DNA from: Fibrobacter sp.
GTDB lineage: Bacteria > Fibrobacterota > Fibrobacteria > Fibrobacterales > Fibrobacteraceae
Reading direction: 5' to 3'
Length of the DNA stretch: 17,493 nt
Assembly: GCA_021443065.1 (NCBI GenBank)
Contig: JABUUR010000132.1
Coordinates: forward strand, 1 to 17,493
The translations under genes and the position numbers were made by a program. The notes beneath the pieces are model-generated. The model had not been told where the DNA came from. It saw only the letters and a list, made by a program, of their open reading frames with translations, and ran no database searches. Positions 1-8,110 of this stretch are shown here, one piece after another. Numbering within the stretch: position 1 is the stretch's first letter; each line of letters begins with the position of its first letter.

Positions 1-160
1 TGTGAGCTATGAGTTCGCTGCTCTAGGCTGTGAAACAGCCGACCTCATGCCTCTAGGGGAAAAGCCGCCGACCACCGGCACTAATCTCCTCCTTCGTCTA
101 TCGTCTATAGCGCAGCGTTCTACCGTCTATTTTGCCACTGGGTTTTACCGGTTTTACGTT
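1..160. repeat. gene-free leader region with short repeats
   Basis: I see no convincing gene here. The only forward open frame (2-205) is low-complexity and has no recognisable family. Visible structure: CTCTAGG occurs twice (21-27 and 51-57). GGCTGT/ACAGCC forms a 6-bp hairpin with a GAA loop (26-40). CGTCTA occurs three times (95-100, 102-107, 124-129), the first two within a tandem TCGTCTA. These look like fragments of dispersed intergenic repeats rather than an RNA gene, which is inference. Any gene to the left lies outside the window. Confidence 0.35.
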
Positions 161-165
161 TTTTT

Positions 166-187
166 GTGCTTTTTTGAGCACTTTTTT
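166..187 (+). terminator. weak terminator-like hairpin upstream of mraZ
   Basis: GTGCT (166-170) pairs with AGCAC (177-181) around a TTTTTG loop and is followed directly by six T (182-187). The stem is only 5 bp, so termination would be weak. It sits where transcription from an upstream gene would need to be separated from the mraZ promoter. Confidence 0.35.
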
Positions 188-210
188 GACTGGAACAAGG
201 TGTAAAAATG

Positions 211-295
211 TGGGGAAAATCAAAAAGTGTGGGTGAAAGTGGGGTGAAAATGTAATAAATTCGTTGAAATACTTGCAAAGTGGGTCAAAGTGGGT
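211..295 (+). promoter_or_regulatory. putative MraZ operator (TGGGN boxes)
   Basis: TGGGN boxes lie at 211-215, 230-234, 240-244, 281-285 and 291-295. The pairs 230/240 and 281/291 each have the 10-bp period (TGGGN, 5-nt spacer, TGGGN) described for E. coli MraZ sites. The downstream pair is a perfect tandem duplication of CAAAGTGGGT (276-285 and 286-295), which also fits the AAAGTG-type MraZ box reported in Mycoplasma. The two pairs are 51 bp apart, about five helical turns. The downstream pair lies between the -35 and -10 of the mraZ promoter, so MraZ binding should occlude RNA polymerase. Sites are seen in the sequence; binding is inferred from family knowledge. Confidence 0.75.
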
Positions 296-302
296 TATAT
301 TT
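273..302 (+). promoter_or_regulatory. mraZ / dcw operon promoter
   Basis: TTGCAA (273-278) and TATATT (296-301) are separated by 17 bp, close to sigma-70 consensus. The same -10 can be read as TAnnTTT (TATATTT, 296-302), the -7 form known from Bacteroidetes. Transcription would start near 308, giving a leader of about 54 nt before the mraZ ATG. No other equally good promoter was seen before the ftsZ terminator, so this may drive the whole cluster. Confidence 0.65.
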
Positions 303-361
303 ATGGTGTTAAAGTGTGTGACCAAAATTCCAGTGTTGTGTAGTGTAAACGGAATAGCATA

Positions 362-841
362 ATGAACGAAAAACCGAAACGTTTTAGAGGTCAGGCCAAA
401 GCGGCTATCGACGGAAAGGGAAGGTGCGCCTTCCCTAGGGAATTCCGTCGTCAATTGACCGAAGAAGACGGGACGGAATTCATGGTGACGTATTGGGCAG
501 ACGGCAAACTCCGCCTGTTCGTAATGTCGGAATATGATAAGTTCATGGACGAGTTGGATCGTTATCCCAACATCGAAGAAGCAGAACAATTCCGTCTGTC
601 TCTCCAGGCCACCATGGTGGAACTGGATGGGCAGAACCGCATTTTACTCCCTAAGGATAAAATCCAGTATGCGGGGCTTACCAACGGTGTGACCTTTGTG
701 GAATACCGCGGAAAGTCCTTGGAGTTGTGGAGCACTGATAGGTACGAAGCCAAGGTTTCTTCTCTCAGAGGAGAATCCATGGATAAGTTCAATAAGATGT
801 GTATGACTGCCTTTTCGAGGGGATTGAATGACCAGACATAG
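362..841 (+). CDS. mraZ: MraZ, transcriptional regulator of the dcw operon
   Basis: A 159-residue protein slightly longer than typical MraZ (about 145-150). It has the two SpoVT/AbrB-like half domains and both DxxxR signatures: DGKGR followed by AFP near residue 18, and DGQNR followed by ILLP near residue 91. MraZ proteins form ring-shaped oligomers and bind tandem TGGG-containing boxes upstream of their own gene, usually repressing the dcw operon; such boxes are present at 211-295. The ATG at 362 has only a weak Shine-Dalgarno-like GGA (351-353). The gene is first in the operon, as usual, and its 3' end overlaps rsmH by 14 nt, suggesting translational coupling. Confidence 0.96.
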   Translation: MNEKPKRFRGQAKAAIDGKGRCAFPREFRRQLTEEDGTEFMVTYWADGKLRLFVMSEYDKFMDELDRYPNIEEAEQFRLSLQATMVELDGQNRILLPKDKIQYAGLTNGVTFVEYRGKSLELWSTDRYEAKVSSLRGESMDKFNKMCMTAFSRGLNDQT

Positions 842-1913
842 TCCCCAGGTAAGCAAATCCCAGATAAATGAAGTTTTGAACAGCGCCGGTGGCGTTGTGC
901 GCGCCTGTACCGAAAACGCCACGGTCGGTGTAGAGGGTGGTGTTTTTTACCATGACCCTGTAATGCTCCATGGTTGCCTGCAGGGGTTGCGTCTCGAAGG
1001 CGGTTCCGAACTGAACGAGGCTTGCGAAATCATTGCCGACGGCACCTTTGTGGATTGTACCTTGGGCGGGGGCGGCCATTCCTACGCCATTGCGACGCGG
1101 CTTTCGGCGGCGGGGACTTTGCACGCCTTTGACCGAGACGACGATGCGGTGCAGTTTGCCTCCAGGCGGCTGGCAGGTGTGGCCCCCAGGTTTGTGGTAC
1201 ACCCGGTAGCCTTTGCGCAACTGGGTAGCGAGATCCCCGCGGATTCCTTGGACGGGGTTCTGTACGACCTGGGCATCAGCAGCCACCAGGTTGACGATTC
1301 CGGACGGGGCTTTACCTTTGTGGGCAACAACCCGCTGGACTTGCGGATGGACCGTCGCGAAGACGTTTCTGCACAGGAATGGCTTCGTACCGTAAGCGCC
1401 GACGACCTGGCCTATGCTTTGCGCAAGAATGCGGACATGGACCGCGCCTTTAAACTGGCAACCCGCATTGTAGAAGTTGCCGCAGCCACTGCCAAGGAAG
1501 GATGCGAAATCCTTCCGAGCCACATCAAGGAGGCGGTAGAGTCCGTGTTTCCCGATAAGCGCCGCGATGCCAACAGTTTGATGGCCCGTGTGTTCCAGGC
1601 GGTCCGCATGGAAGTGAACGGGGAACTTGGCCAGATTGAAACAAGCATCCGCGCGGCGGTGGACTGCCTTAAGGTGGGCGGTCGTCTGGTGATCATGAGT
1701 TACCACTCTGTGGAAGACCGCTGCGTCAAGGATGTCTGTGCCGAATTTGAAAAGGCCTGCGTTTGTCCCGAACACCTGCCCGTATGCATGTGCGGCGGCA
1801 ACCACCAGCGCCTAAGGAAGGTGAATCGCAAGCCGATTTTGCCTACCGAAGAGGAAATTGCAATTAACAGCAGGGCCCGCTCTGCGAAACTCAGGGTGTA
1901 CGAACGAATATGA
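828..1913 (+). CDS. rsmH: 16S rRNA (cytosine(1402)-N(4))-methyltransferase RsmH
   Basis: S-adenosylmethionine-dependent methyltransferase that modifies C1402 in the decoding region of 16S rRNA; also called MraW. Family motifs: YHDPVML at residue 41, the AdoMet-binding VDCTLGGGGHS, DLGISSHQVDD followed by GRGFTF, SYHSVEDR, the Cys-rich CVCPEHLPVCMCG and the C-terminal NSRARSAKLRVYE. At 361 residues it is longer than the usual ~310. About 35 extra residues precede the YHDPVM motif, and a short insertion lies between it and the glycine-rich loop. The ATG at 828 has a good AGGGG (818-822) 5 nt upstream, so I keep the long start. A start inside the extension cannot be excluded. It overlaps mraZ by 14 nt and ftsL by 4 nt (ATGA). 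Confidence 0.95.
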   Translation: MTRHSPQVSKSQINEVLNSAGGVVRACTENATVGVEGGVFYHDPVMLHGCLQGLRLEGGSELNEACEIIADGTFVDCTLGGGGHSYAIATRLSAAGTLHAFDRDDDAVQFASRRLAGVAPRFVVHPVAFAQLGSEIPADSLDGVLYDLGISSHQVDDSGRGFTFVGNNPLDLRMDRREDVSAQEWLRTVSADDLAYALRKNADMDRAFKLATRIVEVAAATAKEGCEILPSHIKEAVESVFPDKRRDANSLMARVFQAVRMEVNGELGQIETSIRAAVDCLKVGGRLVIMSYHSVEDRCVKDVCAEFEKACVCPEHLPVCMCGGNHQRLRKVNRKPILPTEEEIAINSRARSAKLRVYERI

Positions 1914-2224
1914 ACGAAACCGAAAAAAATATTCCGGTGTTCTATACCAACAGCACCATCGTGCGGGGTTTCGTGTGCGTCGTACTGGTTATCGGCATGA
2001 ACGCCATGCTGCCTTTGTACATGCAAAACCGTTTGACCCGCCTGTATGAAAAGTCCCACAACTTGTCCAATCAGGTGGGGCTACTGGAGCGACAGATTCT
2101 TTTGCAGGAGTTTGAAATCAACAAACTGTCTTCCTTGGAATCCCTTACGGACTTCGCCGAAGAGTCCGGCTATGGCTTGAATGCGGTGCCTACCAAGGTC
2201 CGCGTTTCTGGGGGTGCAAAATGA
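1910..2224 (+). CDS. ftsL: FtsL-like cell-division protein
   Basis: A 104-residue bitopic membrane protein. It has a short cytoplasmic N-terminus, one transmembrane helix at about residues 17-37 (rich in V, I, L, M) and then a periplasmic coiled-coil stretch (about 40-75) with heptad-like leucines. FtsL pairs with FtsB-type proteins and activates FtsW/FtsI; sequence conservation in the family is low. Identification therefore rests on size, topology and the diagnostic position between rsmH and ftsI. Both ends overlap neighbours by 4 nt (ATGA), implying tight coupling. No FtsB homologue is seen in the window. Confidence 0.82.
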   Translation: MNETEKNIPVFYTNSTIVRGFVCVVLVIGMNAMLPLYMQNRLTRLYEKSHNLSNQVGLLERQILLQEFEINKLSSLESLTDFAEESGYGLNAVPTKVRVSGGAK

Positions 2225-4113
2225 AATGGTTTAACAACGTCAATCCATTCTTGTTCATCAAGATTCTCGTGTATTGCGTAATCTGCGTCATGGCGTTGCA
2301 GACGTTCCTTGTTCAGGTCCCCAATCGAGAGGTTTACCAGGCCGAAACCAAGGGTATGGCCACCCGCACCAAGAATATCTATGCGGAACGGGGCCAAATC
2401 ATGGACCGCAATGGCGTTGTGTTTGCCGACAACCTTCGTGATTCTGCAAACTCCGAGGATTTTACCCGCATGTTCCTTCAGGGGAAACTTGCCTCCCAGG
2501 TGGTGGGCAAGGTTGGCTATAACGGTGTTGGCAGCATGGGGCTGGAAAGGGTTTTTGACCTGCGCCTGCGTGGTAGCGAAGGGTTTCGCGTGAGTTTCCA
2601 GGATGCAAAGAGCCGCGAAATTTATGGACGTTCCGAAAACGTGGCCGAGGCAGAACCCGGCAAGAACCTGGTGCTGACCATCGACCGCAACATGCAGGAA
2701 ATCGTGGAAAAGGAATTGAAGGCCGGTGTTGCCGAATTCAAGGCAACGAGCGCAAGCGCCGTGGTGGTGGACCCTTACACCGGTGAAATCCTTGCCATGG
2801 CCAGTTACCCCACCTTCGACCCCAATTCCAAGAAACAGGGCGTTGGCAACATGGCTAAAAACGATATCGTTGCCATGACTTTTGAACCGGGGTCTACGTT
2901 CAAGGTGGTTACCGCTGCCGCAGCCTTGGAGCATGGCGTGGTTTCGCCGGATACAGTCTTTGCCGACGAAGGAAAGTGCTGGAAATGGAGCGAACGTTCC
3001 GAAAAAATCTGCGATACCCATCCGTATGGCGATATGGATATGGCCGAGGCCATGGTGCAATCTTCCAACGTGGTCTATGGTAAAATCGCCGACAAGGTGG
3101 GGGCCGAAAAACTTTACCTAATGGCCCGTAATTTTGGATTCGGAATGAAAACCTCCGACTCTTTTTACGGTGAGGAATCCGGAAAGATCTTGCAACCCTA
3201 CGAATTGACTCGGGATGACCGTACATTGAAGACCATGGGATTTGGTCACGCCGTGATGACGACCCCGATACAGTTGGTGATGGCCTACTCCGCCATAGCC
3301 AACGGCGGAAAACTTATGGAACCCATGATTGTAAAGGAATGGCGGGATTCCAAGGGCAACCTGGTCGAAAAGAAAAATCCGGTGGAGGTTCGCCGTGTGA
3401 TTTCGGAAAAGACCGCCGCCGACATTCGCCAGATGCTCCATCGCGTTGTGAACAACGGTACTGCGAAGAAGGTCATGAGCAAGAAGATTCCTGACGTGGT
3501 GTTTGGCGGAAAGACGGGTACCGCCGAAAAGTACAATCAGGAAACTCACAAGTATGATCGTGAACGTCAGGTGGCATCCTTCATCGGGCTTGCCCCTGTG
3601 GAAAACGCACGCTTTGTGTGCATGGTGCTGGTAGACGATCCCCAGACATCCCAAAAGCACGGAGGCAATACCGCGGGCCCGATTTTCCGCCGTATCATGG
3701 AAGGTATCTACTACCATCCGGATTTGTCGCCGGCATCGTACAACCTGGCTGTCGTAAACAGTAAAAACAACTGTTCCCTGGATTTCGTGGGCATGAAGGC
3801 CGATGCCGCCAAGGCCTTGGCGGAATCCAGGAATTGCAAGGTGCAGTTTGAAGGAAACGGCAATCGCGTGGTCTCTGAACGCAAGGATTTAAACGACAGC
3901 CTGGGGGTCACCCTCATGCTTGGAGAAATGTCTGCAGGCAAGATGCCCGACCTCAAGGGGCTTTCTTTGAAGGACGCCTTGGAAATAGCCGGCAATATTC
4001 GCATGAATGTTGAATATACAGGCAAGGGCCGCATTGTCGAGCAATTCCCCAAGGCCAACGAAGAATTGCGTAAAGGGCAGATTTGCAAACTGAAGTTGAA
4101 GGAGAAAGGGTGA
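2221..4113 (+). CDS. ftsI: FtsI/PBP3-type peptidoglycan D,D-transpeptidase with PASTA repeats
   Basis: Class B penicillin-binding protein that cross-links septal peptidoglycan in the periplasm, partner of FtsW. One transmembrane helix lies at about residues 9-31. The transpeptidase domain (about 150-480) has all three active-site motifs: STFK with nucleophile S225 and K228, SSN (281-283) and KTGT (431-434). The C-terminus carries two PASTA-like modules, a degenerate one at about 515-570 and a clear one starting MPDLKG at 575. PASTA modules often bind muropeptides or beta-lactams and are more familiar from Gram-positive PBP2x and SpoVD. The N-terminal pedestal is unusually short: RGQIMDRNG (58-65) is separated by only about 30 residues from the VVGKVGYNG segment (94-102), where E. 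coli FtsI has over 100. Start overlaps ftsL by 4 nt and is preceded by a G-rich SD. Confidence 0.95.
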   Translation: MKWFNNVNPFLFIKILVYCVICVMALQTFLVQVPNREVYQAETKGMATRTKNIYAERGQIMDRNGVVFADNLRDSANSEDFTRMFLQGKLASQVVGKVGYNGVGSMGLERVFDLRLRGSEGFRVSFQDAKSREIYGRSENVAEAEPGKNLVLTIDRNMQEIVEKELKAGVAEFKATSASAVVVDPYTGEILAMASYPTFDPNSKKQGVGNMAKNDIVAMTFEPGSTFKVVTAAAALEHGVVSPDTVFADEGKCWKWSERSEKICDTHPYGDMDMAEAMVQSSNVVYGKIADKVGAEKLYLMARNFGFGMKTSDSFYGEESGKILQPYELTRDDRTLKTMGFGHAVMTTPIQLVMAYSAIANGGKLMEPMIVKEWRDSKGNLVEKKNPVEVRRVISEKTAADIRQMLHRVVNNGTAKKVMSKKIPDVVFGGKTGTAEKYNQETHKYDRERQVASFIGLAPVENARFVCMVLVDDPQTSQKHGGNTAGPIFRRIMEGIYYHPDLSPASYNLAVVNSKNNCSLDFVGMKADAAKALAESRNCKVQFEGNGNRVVSERKDLNDSLGVTLMLGEMSAGKMPDLKGLSLKDALEIAGNIRMNVEYTGKGRIVEQFPKANEELRKGQICKLKLKEKG

Positions 4114-5549
4114 TGCTTTCTGAAACTTTGATGAAGAACTTGAATGTTCAAGGTTTGTGCGACGACTCCCGCCGTGTGAAGGTCAATGATTTGTTCTTCT
4201 CTGTTCCGGCCGCTGGGGCCGATGAATTTGCCCGCAATGCCATTGCCGCGGGTGCTGTCGCCGTCGTGGCAGAAACTGTGGCTCCCGAGGGGCTGACCTC
4301 CAAGTGGATCCAGGTTTCCGATGTGCGCGCCGCCCGTCTGGAGGCTGCGAAGATTTTCTACAAGGATCCTTTTTCCAAGTTGGATTGCCATGCCATTACA
4401 GGCACCAACGGAAAAACCACGAGCGCATTCCTGATGGACGCCATGCTGACTGCAGCGGGGCGCAAGGTGGCATTGCTCGGCACTATCAAGAACAAGGTGG
4501 GGGAGACTTCTGTCCCTGCCAACCTTACAACCCCGGGGCTTTTGGATTTGTTTGCCTTTGCGGCAAAGGCTGTTGACGTGGGTTGCTCTGACTTGGTGAT
4601 GGAAGCCTCTTCCCATGCGCTGCACCAGGGCCGTGTGGCGGGCATCAGTTACAAGAGCGGCTTGTTCAGCAACCTTACCCAGGACCATTTGGATTACCAC
4701 AAGACCATGGACGCCTACTTTGAAGCAAAGAAACTTCTGTTTACAAAGTATCAGGCTCTTGACGGTGTGTCCGTAATCAATGTGGACGATGAACATGGAG
4801 CTTTCCTTTGTGAAGAATTGAAAAATGCAGGCCGCAATGTGGTTGGAGTGTCTCGCCTGGGTTCGGATGTTGCCGATGTAAAGCCCTTGGGCACTGTAGA
4901 AAATACCGAGGACGGCCTGAAATTTGACCTGCAGGGCTTTGGAAATTCTGCTGCGGAAACCCATTTCGAAACAGCCCTCTGCGGCGATTTCAACGTGGAC
5001 AACGTGATGCTTGTGCTTTCGTGGGCGAAGGCCATTGGGCTTTCTAAGGCGGCAATGGATAAGGCACTGGCGGAAGTTCGGGTGCCTGGCCGTTTTGAAA
5101 AGGTTTGGAACAAGAACGGAATTCATGTGGTTGTGGATTACGCCCATACCCCCGACGCCTTGGAACGTGTCTTGGCGACAGCCCGCAGCCTTTGCCGCGG
5201 AAAACTTTCTGTCGTGTTCGGGTGCGGTGGCGACCGTGACAGGACCAAGCGCCCCGTCATGGGTGCCATTGCCGAGAAGATGGCGGACAAGGCTTGGCTT
5301 ACCTCCGACAATCCCCGCACCGAAAATCCGACGGAAATCATTGACGATGTCCGTGCCGGCATGACGTCTACGAATTTTGAAGTCGTGGAAAATCGTGCCG
5401 AAGCCATCTCCAGGGCCTGTTCGGAACTGATGGACGGGGATTGGCTGGTGGTTGCCGGAAAGGGCCATGAGGACTACCAGATTGTGGGCAAGACAAAACA
5501 TCATTTTGACGATCACGAAGAAGTGGTGAAGGCTATGGAAAATGTTTAA
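4113..5549 (+). CDS. murE: UDP-MurNAc-L-Ala-D-Glu:meso-diaminopimelate ligase MurE
   Basis: Cytoplasmic ATP-dependent Mur ligase that adds the third stem-peptide residue. The ATP loop GTNGKTT is at residues 97-103, the AK pair with the likely carbamylated lysine is K206, and DNPR at 399-402 is the signature for meso-diaminopimelate (rather than lysine) specificity. Length 478 residues is normal. I chose the ATG at 4113, which shares its A with the ftsI stop (TGATG) and has AAGGAG (4099-4104) 8 nt upstream. An upstream in-frame TTG (4083) would add ten residues encoded inside ftsI and lacks such a site. It overlaps murF by 8 nt. Confidence 0.96.
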   Translation: MLSETLMKNLNVQGLCDDSRRVKVNDLFFSVPAAGADEFARNAIAAGAVAVVAETVAPEGLTSKWIQVSDVRAARLEAAKIFYKDPFSKLDCHAITGTNGKTTSAFLMDAMLTAAGRKVALLGTIKNKVGETSVPANLTTPGLLDLFAFAAKAVDVGCSDLVMEASSHALHQGRVAGISYKSGLFSNLTQDHLDYHKTMDAYFEAKKLLFTKYQALDGVSVINVDDEHGAFLCEELKNAGRNVVGVSRLGSDVADVKPLGTVENTEDGLKFDLQGFGNSAAETHFETALCGDFNVDNVMLVLSWAKAIGLSKAAMDKALAEVRVPGRFEKVWNKNGIHVVVDYAHTPDALERVLATARSLCRGKLSVVFGCGGDRDRTKRPVMGAIAEKMADKAWLTSDNPRTENPTEIIDDVRAGMTSTNFEVVENRAEAISRACSELMDGDWLVVAGKGHEDYQIVGKTKHHFDDHEEVVKAMENV

Positions 5550-6924
5550 ACTGGATTTGACAATCAAGAAAATGCTGGAAATCCTGGAGACCACCGCGGT
5601 GGGCGTCAACGGGCGCACCATGAACCGCAAGGTGAATCTCTGCATGGATTCCAGGGAGCCTGCCAAGGGCGTTGTATTTTGGCCGATCAAGGGCACACGT
5701 TTTGATGCCCACCAGTTTGTACCTCAGATGGAAAAGGATGGAGCGCTGATGAGCGTTGTAAATCAAGATGCCGCTGGCATCGAAACATTCAAGATGTATG
5801 CACCGGTGAACGATACCACCGAGGCTCTGTTGAGGCTTGCCAAGGGCTACCAGCGTGAATTCAAGGTAAAGAAGGTCGCCATTACGGGCAGCAACGGCAA
5901 GACCACCACCAAGGAAATGGTCAAGGCCGTTCTTTCTGCCAAGTACAATACCCACGCTACGTCGGGCAACTTCAATAACCATATTGGCGTGCCCATGACC
6001 TTGTTCCAGTTGAAGCATTCTCACGAGGCTGCGGTCATTGAAATGGGTACCAGCGGCCCCAATGAAATCCGCCCCCTTTCCTTGGCGGTTGAACCCGATG
6101 TAGCCGTGATTACCAACATTGGCGCAAGCCACTTGGAACGTCTGGGCGACTTGGACGGTGTCTTTGCCGAAAAGAAGACCATTACGGCGGGCCTCAAGAA
6201 GGGTGGCCTTCTCATTGTGAACACCGACGACCCTCACCTTTGCAAGTGCCGTTCCAATACCAGTTACAAGGTGGTTACCTTTGGAATCAAGCGCGGTGTC
6301 TACAAGCCCGAAAAATTGTCTTATGACGAAAACAACTGCGCCTCGTTCTACCTGGGCCGCACCAAGTTTACGTTGAACGTTCCCGGCATTCACAATGTGT
6401 ACAATGCTCTGGCTGCCATTGCCGTGGGCGAGGCCTACAAGATTTCAAGGTCCGAAATAGCCAAGGCCCTTGCCGGTTTCCGTTCTACCAACATGCGCAT
6501 GGAACTGAAAAAGGCCAATGGCTTCCAGATTGTTTCGGACTGCTACAATGCGAACCCGTCCTCCACCAAGATGGCGCTACAGACCATCGGCAATATGAAG
6601 GTGTCCCGCCGCATCGCCATCTTGGGCGATATGCTGGAACTGGGCAAGTTGACCGACGAACTTCATGTGCAGATGGGTGAAATGGTTCCTGAAATGAATT
6701 TTGACATGCTCTTTACCGTTGGCGAAAAGGCCAAACTCTATGTCAAGGGTGCAAAGGCCAAGGGCATGAAACGGGCATATCATTTTGATTCGGTTCAAGC
6801 CCTCATCGAAAGCCTTTCAGAGATTGTGGCCGAGGGTGACGTGCTCCTTGTCAAGGGTAGCCGTGGGATGCACATGGAACAGGTGGTAGACGCGATGCTT
6901 CGCCTCACTTCTGTAAAGGTATAA
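5542..6924 (+). CDS. murF: UDP-MurNAc-tripeptide:D-alanyl-D-alanine ligase MurF
   Basis: Cytoplasmic Mur ligase that adds the D-Ala-D-Ala dipeptide to complete UDP-MurNAc-pentapeptide. It has the ATP loop TGSNGKTTTKE (GSNGKTTT at 116-123), the central ligase motif HNVYNALAA and a C-terminal domain with SDCYNANPSS and AILGDMLELG, all typical of MurF. The 460-residue length is normal. The N-terminal LTIKKMLEIL matches the beginning of the MurF substrate-binding domain, supporting the ATG at 5542 that overlaps the murE stop by 8 nt. In most dcw clusters mraY and murD follow; here the next gene is ftsW, 13 nt downstream. Confidence 0.96.
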   Translation: MFKLDLTIKKMLEILETTAVGVNGRTMNRKVNLCMDSREPAKGVVFWPIKGTRFDAHQFVPQMEKDGALMSVVNQDAAGIETFKMYAPVNDTTEALLRLAKGYQREFKVKKVAITGSNGKTTTKEMVKAVLSAKYNTHATSGNFNNHIGVPMTLFQLKHSHEAAVIEMGTSGPNEIRPLSLAVEPDVAVITNIGASHLERLGDLDGVFAEKKTITAGLKKGGLLIVNTDDPHLCKCRSNTSYKVVTFGIKRGVYKPEKLSYDENNCASFYLGRTKFTLNVPGIHNVYNALAAIAVGEAYKISRSEIAKALAGFRSTNMRMELKKANGFQIVSDCYNANPSSTKMALQTIGNMKVSRRIAILGDMLELGKLTDELHVQMGEMVPEMNFDMLFTVGEKAKLYVKGAKAKGMKRAYHFDSVQALIESLSEIVAEGDVLLVKGSRGMHMEQVVDAMLRLTSVKV

Positions 6925-6937
6925 GGATTAAGGGAAA

Positions 6938-8110
6938 ATGGAAGGCACTGCACAAAATGGCGGCATGAACAAGGTTCTCCTGGTGGTGACCTTGTTGCTG
7001 ATATGCTTTGGCGTGGCAGAGGTGTACACCGCCTCCGGCCCCTTTGCCGTTGCCAAGGGCCATACTGCAGAATTCTACATGATCAAGCATTGCGAAAAGG
7101 TGCTTTTGGCCCTGTTCTTTATGTTCCTTTTCAGTTTTTTGGACTACAGGCATTGGCGTTGGCTTGGAAGGGTGGCCTTTGCGGGGGGCGTTGTCTTGAC
7201 CATTGCTGCCTTGGTTTCCAGTAACGGAGTTAAGGGTGCCAACCGTTGGATTCTAGGTATCCAGCCCTCCGAAATCATGAAACTGGGTATGTTCGTTCTT
7301 TTGTGCGAAAAACTTTCGTTGGCTGGCGAAAACATCAAAAGTTTGAAATGCACCCTGATCCAGCCGGCTGTTCCTGTGGGCATTACTGCGATTCTTTTGC
7401 TTTTGCAGCCCAACTTATCCATGATGGGCATTATCCTCATTATCGTGGCCTGCGTCATGTTGGTTGCCGGTGTAAACTACAAGTACATGGGTTACGCTGT
7501 CGCTGTCGCTATTCCTGCCATTATCATCGCGTTCTTGTCCAAGGAACATTCCCGTGCGCGCATCATGGCGTTCTTTGCCGAAGAAGGCGAAATGACCGCT
7601 TCCAATTACCAGGTGGAACATTCCTTGCAGGCTCTGGGTAACGGAGGCTTGTTCGGAACGGGTTTTGGCCAAGGTGTTTTGAAGTGGGGTTATCTGCCTG
7701 AGGCCCACAAGGATGTGGTCTATGCGGTGATTGGCGAGGAACTTGGTGTTGTGGGAACCTTTGCCGTTTTGATTCTTTTTACCCTGCTGATCGCCCAGGG
7801 GTTCAAGATTTCGCAAAACGCGTCTACCCGCTTTGGCAAGTATCTGGCCTTGGCCCTCACGCTTTCTATTTTCATGAATTTTGCAATCCATGTTTGCGTA
7901 AGCATCGATCTTGGTCCGACTACAGGCCAGCCTCTTCCCTTTATCAGTTTTGGTGGCACAAACCTGATTTATTCAGCTGTAGCCGTTGGAATTTTGCTGA
8001 ACATATCTCGCCCGAATTCTGGTCGCCTGATCAAGGAACCCTATGCCAGAAGTTCCTCGCTTGATAGCAGCATGTTTAGGAATGTTGAAGTTACAAGGAG
8101 TAGCGTATGA
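6938..8110 (+). CDS. ftsW: FtsW, septal SEDS peptidoglycan glycosyltransferase
   Basis: Polytopic inner-membrane SEDS protein that polymerises lipid II at the septum with FtsI. About ten hydrophobic helices are visible. Conserved SEDS segments include PSEIMKLGMF, the large extracellular loop with HSLQALGNGGLFGTGFGQG and LPEAHKDVVYAVIGEELG, and near the end GQPLPFISFGGTNL (the more common form is PFISYGGSS). Length 390 residues is usual. RodA would be similar in sequence, but the dcw location favours FtsW. The ATG at 6938 is preceded by AAGGA (6923-6927) and AGGG (6931-6934). The stop overlaps the murG start by 4 nt. Confidence 0.94.
   Translation: MEGTAQNGGMNKVLLVVTLLLICFGVAEVYTASGPFAVAKGHTAEFYMIKHCEKVLLALFFMFLFSFLDYRHWRWLGRVAFAGGVVLTIAALVSSNGVKGANRWILGIQPSEIMKLGMFVLLCEKLSLAGENIKSLKCTLIQPAVPVGITAILLLLQPNLSMMGIILIIVACVMLVAGVNYKYMGYAVAVAIPAIIIAFLSKEHSRARIMAFFAEEGEMTASNYQVEHSLQALGNGGLFGTGFGQGVLKWGYLPEAHKDVVYAVIGEELGVVGTFAVLILFTLLIAQGFKISQNASTRFGKYLALALTLSIFMNFAIHVCVSIDLGPTTGQPLPFISFGGTNLIYSAVAVGILLNISRPNSGRLIKEPYARSSSLDSSMFRNVEVTRSSV

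Noticed and set aside
2..205. Forward open frame of 67 codons at the left edge
   Set aside because: It runs through the repeat region and the T-rich hairpin, and its translation is low-complexity with no domain.
4083..4112. Upstream TTG start for murE
   Set aside because: The ATG at 4113 has an ideal AAGGAG and TGATG coupling; the extra ten residues do not fit the family.
3711..5696. Long minus-strand open frame (661 codons) opposite ftsI/murE/murF
   Set aside because: It crosses three well-supported genes and has no recognisable domain or start context; a shadow frame.
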